Assembly (NCBI RefSeq): GCF_002332425.1
Contig: NZ_NRGS01000029.1
Coordinates: 1 to 64,000, forward strand
DNA: 64,000 bases
From: Brachybacterium alimentarium
GTDB taxonomy: Bacteria; Actinomycetota; Actinomycetes; Actinomycetales; Dermabacteraceae
Direction of reading: 5' to 3'
Positions 57,784 to 64,000 of the stretch are shown here, one piece after another (position 1 is the stretch's first letter; every line of letters starts with the position of its first letter). Below the pieces are notes generated by a model. It did no database searches, was not told the origin of the DNA, and worked only from the letters and a program-made list of their open reading frames with translations. Both the position numbers and the translations under genes were made by a program.

Positions 57784-58773
57784 ATGAGGCGCCTCCCACC
57801 CTGGGCCGCCCTGGTCATCGTCTCGGCGGTCCTCCTCCTGGCCTGCCTCGCGAGCATCGCGCTGGGCAGTCGGGAGATCGACCTCGCCGGGCTGTGGCAG
57901 GTGGTGCGCGGCCGCGAGGACGAGCACCTGCGCCAGGTCATCGCCGCCCGCGAGGCCCGCACGGCGCTCGGCGCGGTCGTCGGCGCGGCGCTGGCCGCCT
58001 CGGGCATGCTCATCCAGGGCGTCACCCGCAACCCGCTCGGCGAGCCCGGACTGCTGGGCGTCACCTCGGGGGCCTCGGCCGCCGTCGTCACCGCGACCGC
58101 CTTCCTCGGCTTCTCCGGCGGCGCGGCCACGGTCTGGGTCGCCCTGCCCGGTGCTCTGCTCGCCGTGCTCGTCGTCTATCTGCTGGGCCGCCCCGCGGGG
58201 TCGCACTCGGTGGTGCCGCTGATCCTCGCCGGCGCGGTGATCTCGGCCGTGCTCTACGCCTACATCCAGGCCATGATCCTCACCCGTCCCGACGTGTTCG
58301 ACTCCTTCCGCCACTGGGTGGTGGGCTCGCTCGCCGGTGCCTCCTACGCCACCCTCGGCGCGGTCGCTCCGGCGCTCGTGCTGGGCGTCGTGCTCGCGGC
58401 CGTCGTGGCGCCGGGTCTGAACACCCTGGCCCTCGGGGACGACGTCGCCACCGCGCTGGGCACCCCCGTCGCGCTGCTGCGGGCCACGACGATCCTCGCC
58501 GCGACCCTGCTCGCCGCCGGGGCGACGGCCGCCGTCGGCCCTCTGGCCTTCGTGGGCCTCGCCGTCCCCCACCTGGTGCGCGCCCTGGTGGGCGGCGATC
58601 ATCGCTGGCAGCTGCCGATCGCCCTCGTGCTGGGGGCCGCGCTGCTGCTGGGGTCCGACGTGCTGGCCCGCGTGATCGCCCGCCCGCAGGAGCTCATGGT
58701 CGGGGTGATCACCGCGTTCCTCGGCGCCCCGTTCCTGCTGTGGGCCGTGCGCCGCGGGAAGGTCACCGCATGA
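57784..58773 (+). CDS. FecCD-family iron-siderophore permease, subunit 1
   Basis: 329 aa with nine or ten helices. The family motif ASGMLIQGVTRNPLGEPGLLGVTSGASAAV is clear, as is AGATAAVGPLAFVGLAVPHLVRALVGGDHR near the coupling region for the ATPase. It forms the channel with the next protein. Its stop overlaps the next ATG by 4 bp. Confidence 0.93.
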   Translation: MRRLPPWAALVIVSAVLLLACLASIALGSREIDLAGLWQVVRGREDEHLRQVIAAREARTALGAVVGAALAASGMLIQGVTRNPLGEPGLLGVTSGASAAVVTATAFLGFSGGAATVWVALPGALLAVLVVYLLGRPAGSHSVVPLILAGAVISAVLYAYIQAMILTRPDVFDSFRHWVVGSLAGASYATLGAVAPALVLGVVLAAVVAPGLNTLALGDDVATALGTPVALLRATTILAATLLAAGATAAVGPLAFVGLAVPHLVRALVGGDHRWQLPIALVLGAALLLGSDVLARVIARPQELMVGVITAFLGAPFLLWAVRRGKVTA

Positions 58774-59756
58774 GCGCCCGCTCCCTGACCCTCGGCGCCC
58801 TGCTGCTGGCAGCGATCATCGCCGGCAGCCTCGCCACCCTCGCCTGGGGCGAGCTCGGCGTGGGCGTGCCGGACCTGCTCGCGGCCGCCCGCGGTGAGGC
58901 CAGCACCACGGCGACCTTCGTGCTCGAGCGGCTGCGCGGGCCCCGCCTGCTGGTGGGCATCGGGGCCGGCCTCGCCTTCGGCCTGGCCGGAGCGCTGTTC
59001 CAGACGGTCACCCGCAACCCGCTGGGCAGCCCGGACGTGATCGGCCTCGGCGCGGGCGCGGGGGCCGGGGTGGCGCTCGCGACCCTGCTCCTTCCCGGGC
59101 TCGTCCCCGCCCCGGTCGGCGCGATGGTCGGTGCGGGCGTAGCGATCGGCCTCGTGCACCTGTCCACCGGGCTCGGCTTCGCCTCCCCGGCGCGGGTGAT
59201 CATCACCGGGATCGGGGTCGCGGCGATGGCCACCGCGGTCACCCAGTACGTGGTCGCCGTGGCGCTGCGCGATTCCTCGACCCAGCTCGCCGGCTACCTG
59301 GTGGGCACGCTGAACTCCCGCAGCCTGGGCCAGGCCGCCGTGATCGGCGGCTGCCTGCTGGTGCTCGCCCCCGCCGTCGCGCTGCTCTCCCACGACCTGC
59401 GCATGATGGACCTCGGCGACCAGCTCGCCGAGGCCCTGGGGGGCAGCGCGATCCGCACCCGCACCTGGGCGATCGTGCTGTCGGTGCTGCTGGCCGCCGC
59501 CGGCGTGGCCGTGGCCGGCCCGATCGCCTTCGTGGCGCTCTCCGCCCCGCACATCGCCCGCCGGATGGTCGGCGCCCCCGGCCCCCATCTGGTGCTGTCG
59601 GCCCTGGTCGGAGCGCTGATCATGGTCCTCGCCGATTTTGCCGTGCAGCACGTCGGCCCGCTCGAGAACCTTCCCGTCGGCGTCATCACCGCCGCCTTCG
59701 GCGGCGTCTACCTGGGATACCTGCTCGTCACCGCATGGAAGAAGGCCGACGCGTGA
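58770..59756 (+). CDS. FecCD-family iron-siderophore permease, subunit 2
   Basis: 328 aa with nine or ten helices. FGLAGALFQTVTRNPLGSPDVIGL and GVAVAGPIAFVALSAPHIARRM are the paired family motifs, matching subunit 1. It starts at ATG 58770 in an ATGA overlap and itself overlaps the ATPase start by 4 bp. Confidence 0.93.
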   Translation: MSARSLTLGALLLAAIIAGSLATLAWGELGVGVPDLLAAARGEASTTATFVLERLRGPRLLVGIGAGLAFGLAGALFQTVTRNPLGSPDVIGLGAGAGAGVALATLLLPGLVPAPVGAMVGAGVAIGLVHLSTGLGFASPARVIITGIGVAAMATAVTQYVVAVALRDSSTQLAGYLVGTLNSRSLGQAAVIGGCLLVLAPAVALLSHDLRMMDLGDQLAEALGGSAIRTRTWAIVLSVLLAAAGVAVAGPIAFVALSAPHIARRMVGAPGPHLVLSALVGALIMVLADFAVQHVGPLENLPVGVITAAFGGVYLGYLLVTAWKKADA

Positions 59757-60553
59757 ACACCTCCTCCCGCACCACCTCGTCGCTGCGCCTGGCCGACGCG
59801 ACCGTCGCCTACGGCCAGCGCCCGGTGCTCGACGGATTCGACTTCACCGTGCCGAGCGGGCGGTTCACCGCCGTCGTCGGCCCCAACGGCTGCGGCAAGT
59901 CGACGATGCTGAAGTCCCTCGCCCGCACCCTGCGGCCCCGCGCCGGCGCGGCCCTGCTCGACGACAAACCGCTGGGCCGGTGGCGCTCCCGCGCCGTCGC
60001 GCAGCGCATCGCCCTGCTCCCGCAGGACCCCGTCGTGCCGGAGGGGATCACCGTGAAGGGGCTCGTGGCCCGCGGCCGCCACCCCTACCACTCGCCCTGG
60101 CGGCAGTGGCTCCCGGGTGACGACGAAGCGGTCTCGAAGGCCCTGTCGGCCACCGGCGTCGCGGATCTCGCCGAGCAGGGCGTCGAGGGGCTCTCGGGCG
60201 GCCAGCGCCAGCGGGTGTGGATCGCGATGATCCTCGCCCAGGACACGGAGTACGTGCTGCTGGACGAGCCCACGTCGTTCCTCGACGTGGGCCACCAGGT
60301 CGACGTGCTGCACCTGTGCCAGGACATGCGCGCGCAGGGGCGCACCGTCCTCGCCGTGCTGCACGACCTCAACCAGGCCGCGCGCTATGCGGACCAGCTG
60401 GTCGTGATGGACGGCGGACGGGTCGTCGCCGCCGGTCAACCGGCCGACGTGCTCACCGAGGAGCTGGTCGCGGAGGTGTTCGGCCTGGCCGCCGAGATCG
60501 CCGCGGACCCGCAGAGCGGCACGCCGATGGTGGTGCCCGTGCATCGTCGATGA
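59753..60553 (+). CDS. iron-siderophore ABC transporter ATPase
   Basis: 266 aa from GTG 59753 (GTGA overlap with the permease); ATG 59735 would lie inside the permease gene. Walker A is GPNGCGKSTM, the ABC signature LSGGQRQRVWIA and Walker B YVLLDEPTSFLDVGHQ, followed by the H-loop LHDLNQAARYAD. It powers import through the two FecCD subunits. It ends the four-gene iron operon. Confidence 0.95.
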   Translation: MNTSSRTTSSLRLADATVAYGQRPVLDGFDFTVPSGRFTAVVGPNGCGKSTMLKSLARTLRPRAGAALLDDKPLGRWRSRAVAQRIALLPQDPVVPEGITVKGLVARGRHPYHSPWRQWLPGDDEAVSKALSATGVADLAEQGVEGLSGGQRQRVWIAMILAQDTEYVLLDEPTSFLDVGHQVDVLHLCQDMRAQGRTVLAVLHDLNQAARYADQLVVMDGGRVVAAGQPADVLTEELVAEVFGLAAEIAADPQSGTPMVVPVHRR

Positions 60554-60566
60554 CACCATCGGAGCC

Positions 60567-60761
60567 ATGCGATGCGAACAGTGCGGTGGCAAGATCCGAG
60601 GCAGGACCTACACGTCGGTGACCGGGCGCAAGCTGTGCCAGCGCTGCGGGACCCGCTTGCAGGGCCGCACCGCGGGCGCGGTCAACGGCAGCGGCATCTC
60701 GGGCCGCCGCGCGACCTCCGGCTGGTACGCCCGCGTCAGGAAGGCGATGGGGAAGCGCTGA
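60567..60761 (+). CDS. small zinc-ribbon protein
   Basis: 64 aa from ATG 60567. Two CxxC pairs, MRCEQCGGK and LCQRCGTR, 17 residues apart, make a zinc ribbon; the C-terminus is basic (RRATSGWYARVRKAMGKR). It is 13 bp after the iron ATPase and may be co-transcribed. Its last 26 bp overlap the convergent S9 peptidase gene. Function unknown. Confidence 0.72.
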   Translation: MRCEQCGGKIRGRTYTSVTGRKLCQRCGTRLQGRTAGAVNGSGISGRRATSGWYARVRKAMGKR

Positions 60762-62721
60762 ACACCCGGCCCCACCACTCCAGCACGGCCTCGAAGCGCT
60801 CCGTGCGATGGCGGGGCCGCCCCGAGCGCGTCAGCTCATGGTCCTCGCCGGGGAAGAGCAACATCTCGGCCTCGACCCCGGCGCGTCGCAGCGCCGTGTA
60901 GTACCGCGTCCCCTGTTCGAGCGGGCAGCGGTGGTCCTCCTCGGCGTGGATCACCAGCGTGGGCGTGCACACCTGCGCCGCGACCTCGAAGGCGCTCCGG
61001 CGGGCGATGTCCTCGGCGGAGGCGCCGATGTACTCGTCCCCGAAGTAGCTGCCGATGTCGCTGGTGCCCTGGAAGCTCAGCGGATCCAGGAACCCGCGCT
61101 CCACGATCGCCCCGCGGAAGCGGTGGTCGTGCGCGATGAGCCATGCGGTGAGGTACCCGCCGTAGGAGCCGCCCATGATGCCCAGGCGCTCCGGATCCAG
61201 TCGTGGATCGGCCGCCAGGGCGCCCTCGAGCAGATCGATCACGTCGTCCGCGTCGACCGTGCCGAAGCCGCGGCGCACCGCCCGGCCGTGCGCCCTGCCG
61301 TATCCGGCCGAGCCGCGCGGGTTGCCGTGGACCACCGCGTATCCCGCCTCGACCAGCACCTGCACCTCGTCGAACACGCCCACGCCGTAGGCGGCATGGG
61401 GGCCGCCGTGGATCATCAGGAGCGTCGGGAAGGGGCCCACGCCCTCCGGCGCGGCGACCCAGCCGTGCACGGGATATCCGGACCGTCCCGTGAGCTCCAG
61501 CTCCTGCGGCGCCACGATCCCCGCCGCGCGCAGCTCCTCGCCCGTCTCCACCAGCACCGCCGTCCCGCCCTCCGGGCCGACGAGGAGCAGGGTCCCCGGC
61601 GACTCCGGCGTGGTGACGCTCGCGAGCACGCGACCGCCCGCCGCGCCGGCCGATTGCACCTCGACGTCCCCGCCGAGCACGACGGTCGCCCCGCCGTCCC
61701 GGTCGATCCGCAGCAGGTGCACCCGGCCCCGGCGCGGCGCCGTGACCAGCAGCTCGTCGCCGTCGGCCACGAGCGGAGCGGTGATCTCGAGGGACTCCGG
61801 GTCCGTCAGCCGGCGCGGCCCGTCCGCCTCCAGCAGCCACACGGCGATGTCGGGCGCGACGGCGTCCCGACCCCCGACCGGCTGCGAGGCGAGCAGCGCC
61901 GCCGTACCGTCCTCGAGCACGGCGACGTCGTGCACGCGCAGACCGTCCTCGCGGTGCAGCAGCACCGTCTCCGTCGTGCCGTCCAGCGGGACCGAGATCA
62001 GCTCCGTGCGCAGGTCACGGCGGTCCCGCTCATAGGCCTCGCGCACGACGAGCACGGACCGGCCGTCGGCCGGCACCGCGAGCGAGGAGTGCTCGGCGGG
62101 AGCGGCGGTGAGCCGTGCGGCCTGCGCGGGAGCCGACGGGATCGGGGCGAGCTCGCCGCCGGGATGGGGGGCCGCGGGATAGATCGGCTCCGTCCCGGGG
62201 GAGACGGCGTCGACCACGAACACCTGGGCGGGGCGGTCCGGCGCGTGGCCCAGGCCGTTGGCGTGCCAGCGCACGCCCGTGATCCGACGCGGCGACTCGG
62301 CCTCGGGGCCGAGCCCCTCGACGGTCCCGTAGCGACCGGGCTCCGGGTCGCGCGCGGTGAGCACCAGGCGTGCGGCGTCGGGCGTCCAGGCGAAGCCGGT
62401 CACGCCGAGCGGCAGATCGGTGAGCCGCATCGGCTCCCCGCCGCGGGCGTCGAGCAGGTGGAGCTGGCGGCGGCCCTCGTCGTCGGCGCGCAGGAAGGCG
62501 ATCGTGGCGCCGTCCGGGGAGAGCACCGGGGCGGTGTCATGCAGCCCGCGGGTCAGCAGACGGGGCGCGGGGTCGCCCTCGAGCTCGATCCGCCACAGCT
62601 GCCCCACCTCCCGGTTCGCGCGCAGATCGGGCCGGGAGGCGGCGTGGACGGCGAAGGAGCCGTCGGGCGCGAGGGACGGGCGGGAGAGGGAGATCAGGTG
62701 GTCGATGTCGTGGGGCTGCAC
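60736..62721 (-). CDS. S9-family prolyl oligopeptidase-like peptidase
   Basis: 661 aa from GTG 62719-62721. The N-terminal beta-propeller (about 1-390) has blades such as SPDGATIAFLRADDEGRRQL. The alpha/beta-hydrolase domain (about 410-655) has the Ser in LGIMGGSYGGYLTAWLIAH, the Asp in LVIHAEEDHRCP and the His in LLFPGEDHELTRSG. It resembles acylaminoacyl peptidases. There is no signal peptide, so it is cytoplasmic. A 26-bp tail overlap with the zinc-ribbon gene leaves both C-termini plausible. Confidence 0.92.
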   Translation of the reverse strand: MQPHDIDHLISLSRPSLAPDGSFAVHAASRPDLRANREVGQLWRIELEGDPAPRLLTRGLHDTAPVLSPDGATIAFLRADDEGRRQLHLLDARGGEPMRLTDLPLGVTGFAWTPDAARLVLTARDPEPGRYGTVEGLGPEAESPRRITGVRWHANGLGHAPDRPAQVFVVDAVSPGTEPIYPAAPHPGGELAPIPSAPAQAARLTAAPAEHSSLAVPADGRSVLVVREAYERDRRDLRTELISVPLDGTTETVLLHREDGLRVHDVAVLEDGTAALLASQPVGGRDAVAPDIAVWLLEADGPRRLTDPESLEITAPLVADGDELLVTAPRRGRVHLLRIDRDGGATVVLGGDVEVQSAGAAGGRVLASVTTPESPGTLLLVGPEGGTAVLVETGEELRAAGIVAPQELELTGRSGYPVHGWVAAPEGVGPFPTLLMIHGGPHAAYGVGVFDEVQVLVEAGYAVVHGNPRGSAGYGRAHGRAVRRGFGTVDADDVIDLLEGALAADPRLDPERLGIMGGSYGGYLTAWLIAHDHRFRGAIVERGFLDPLSFQGTSDIGSYFGDEYIGASAEDIARRSAFEVAAQVCTPTLVIHAEEDHRCPLEQGTRYYTALRRAGVEAEMLLFPGEDHELTRSGRPRHRTERFEAVLEWWGRVFSASPSPS

Positions 62722-62862
62722 CCCTCGAACCTAGCGCGCACGGGGCCGCGGCTGTGATGCCTCGCGCACGTCGGGATCCTCTCTGGCCCTCGCAGGTCGC
62801 GCCGGGTAGTCTTGGCCGGTCCGTGACGTGCATCGCCGATGCCCGGAGCGGGCGGCATGAGC

Positions 62863-62905
62863 CCTCCTGCCACGGAGAGACCGTGGCCGTAGAGACCACA
62901 GGAGG
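62863..62905 (+). promoter_or_regulatory. S6:S18-type leader of rpsF
   Basis: CCTCCTG (62863-62869) pairs with CAGGAGG (62899-62905), which contains the ribosome site. Inside, CCACGG pairs with CCGTGG over an AGAGA loop, and an unpaired CCGTAGAGACCA carries the CCG used by S6:S18 in known leaders. This would let the S6-S18 complex repress the operon. Confidence 0.7.
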
Positions 62906-62918
62906 TGGGTACCAGAAC

Positions 62919-63209
62919 ATGCGCAAGTACGAAATGGTCGTGATCCTCGACCCGTCCGTCGATGAGCGGACCATCACCACAACTTTCGAGAAGCTCGTCC
63001 AGGTCATCCCGGCCGAGGGCGGCACAATCGACAACGTCGACATCTGGGGCAAGCGGAAGTTCGCCTACGAGATCGACAAGAAGACCGAGGGCATCTACAT
63101 CGTCCTCAACTTCACCGCGAAGGCCTCGACCTCCCAGGAGCTGGACCGTCAGCTCGGGCTCAACGAGTCCGTCATGCGTACGAAGGTCATGCGTCTCGAC
63201 GCCAAGTGA
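62919..63209 (+). CDS. rpsF: 30S ribosomal protein S6
   Basis: 96 aa from ATG 62919. MRKYEMVVILDPSVDERTI and the RNA-binding face (WGKRKFAYEIDKKTEGIYI) are typical of S6. The C-terminal MRTKVMRLDAK is short, without the acidic tail of E. coli S6. The AGGAGG site is 13 nt upstream, longer than usual, inside the leader stem. It heads rpsF-ssb-rpsR. Confidence 0.97.
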   Translation: MRKYEMVVILDPSVDERTITTTFEKLVQVIPAEGGTIDNVDIWGKRKFAYEIDKKTEGIYIVLNFTAKASTSQELDRQLGLNESVMRTKVMRLDAK

Positions 63210-63265
63210 GCTGCGCTCACTGATCCCCGCACCACACCTACCCCAATCGGAGCAGAGGAGCACCC

Positions 63266-63814
63266 ATGGCGAATGACACCGTCATCACGGTGGTCGGCAA
63301 CCTGACCGCGGATCCCGAGCTGCGCTTCACGCAGTCCGGCATCGCGGTCGCGTCGTTCACCATCGCGTCCACCCCCCGCACCTTCGACCGTCAGTCGAAC
63401 GAGTGGAAGGACGGCGAGGCTCTGTTCCTGCGCTGCTCCATCTGGCGCGACGCCGCGGAGAACGTGGCCGAGTCGCTGGAGAAGGGATCCCGCGTCGTGG
63501 CGCAGGGTCGCCTCAAGCAGCGCTCCTTCACCGACCGTGAGGGCAACAACCGCACGAGCATCGAGCTGGACGTCGACGAGATCGGTCCGTCCCTCCGCTA
63601 CGCCACCGCGAAGGCCAACAAGGTCCAGCGCGGAGGCGGCGGTGGCGGCCGCGGCGGCTTCGGCGGCGGTGCTCCGCAGGGCGGTGCCCCCCAGGGCGGC
63701 TTCGGCGGCCAGGGTGGTCAGGGTGGCTACAACAATGCGCCGCAGGGCGCTCCCAGCGCCGACCCGTGGGCCGGCGGCGGGAACCAGGGCGGATACGACG
63801 ACCCGCCCTTCTGA
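63266..63814 (+). CDS. ssb: single-stranded DNA-binding protein
   Basis: 182 aa. The OB fold (about 1-112) starts [23 protein letters not shown] and includes [21 protein letters not shown]. The Gly/Gln-rich linker (about 125-170) is followed by the partner-binding tip GGYDDPPF, with acidic residues and the conserved final Pro-Pro-Phe. GGAG precedes ATG 63266, 56 bp after rpsF. Confidence 0.97.
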   Translation: MANDTVITVVGNLTADPELRFTQSGIAVASFTIASTPRTFDRQSNEWKDGEALFLRCSIWRDAAENVAESLEKGSRVVAQGRLKQRSFTDREGNNRTSIELDVDEIGPSLRYATAKANKVQRGGGGGGRGGFGGGAPQGGAPQGGFGGQGGQGGYNNAPQGAPSADPWAGGGNQGGYDDPPF

Positions 63815-63877
63815 TCCACTGAAATCCTCCATCCCGGGTGCATGCCCGGGCTCCCCTCAGAAAGAAGGAGCACCACG

Positions 63878-64000
63878 ATGGCCAAGCCTGTTCTTCGCAA
63901 GCCGAAGAAGAAGCAGAACCCGCTGAAGACCGCCGGTCTCGAGACCGTCGACTACAAGGACGCCGCGCTGCTGCGCAAGTTCGTGTCCGATCGCGGCAAG
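63878..64000 (+). CDS. rpsR: 30S ribosomal protein S18, N-terminal part
   Basis: The first 41 codons are in the window. [17 protein letters not shown] and the stretch [18 protein letters not shown] match S18. GAAGGAG is 8 nt upstream of ATG 63878. The gene runs past the window edge; rplI normally follows. Confidence 0.93.
   Translation, partial: MAKPVLRKPKKKQNPLKTAGLETVDYKDAALLRKFVSDRGK

Overview
The window is a GC-rich actinobacterial chromosome segment that spans the replication-origin neighbourhood. Gene content and codon use fit the order Micrococcales, probably a Brachybacterium-like member of Dermabacteraceae. That is an inference from synteny: rpmH-rnpA-yidD-yidC-jag-rsmG-parA-parB on one side, dnaA-dnaN-recF-dciA on the other, then gyrB-gyrA-DUF3566, tRNA-Ile and tRNA-Ala with a DLW-39 protein, and murJ, cca, rpsF-ssb-rpsR.

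Layout. 1-1431: a redox block in which soxR lies between a superoxide dismutase (cut by the window edge) and a 7Fe ferredoxin; each target has a SoxR palindrome in a 19-bp promoter spacer. A second MerR regulator follows. 1511-10693: a cell-envelope block. A CHRD protein, a sortase, a PepSY membrane protein and a HAD protein are on the minus strand. A fasciclin lipoprotein, a SigK-like ECF sigma factor, its RskA-like anti-sigma factor and a molybdopterin oxidoreductase are on the plus strand. The two halves are headed by near-identical ECF-type promoters and flank tRNA-Ile, DLW-39 and tRNA-Ala. 10703-12397: three small genes. 12482-18004: DUF3566, gyrA, gyrB. 18394-21736: ribD-ribE-ribAB-ribH behind an FMN riboswitch, placed between dciA and gyrB. 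22029-27411: dciA, recF, dnaN, dnaA, with DnaA boxes on both sides of dnaA.

27846-34134: rpmH to parB. ParB is nearly twice the usual length because of a Lys/Ala/Pro-rich then acidic insert. 34181-37012 is a 2.8-kb gene-free region holding fourteen parS-like sites. Asymmetric versions point one way in the left half and the other way in the right half, and DnaA-box clusters bracket the array. This ParB/parS/DnaA-box arrangement is the most unusual thing in the window.

37013-50334: a cysteine-free thioredoxin-fold protein, trxB, a membrane protein of unknown role, a MurJ-associated pseudokinase, murJ, a DUF6049 protein, cca and a class A penicillin-binding protein. 50532-64000: a FAD/Rieske oxidoreductase, a gene broken by two single-base losses in G runs, a large catalase, an amino-acid permease, a siderophore-iron ABC operon behind a DtxR/IdeR-like box, a zinc-ribbon protein, an S9 peptidase, and rpsF-ssb-rpsR behind an S6:S18-type leader.

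All calls come from reading the sequence; no database search or alignment was run.
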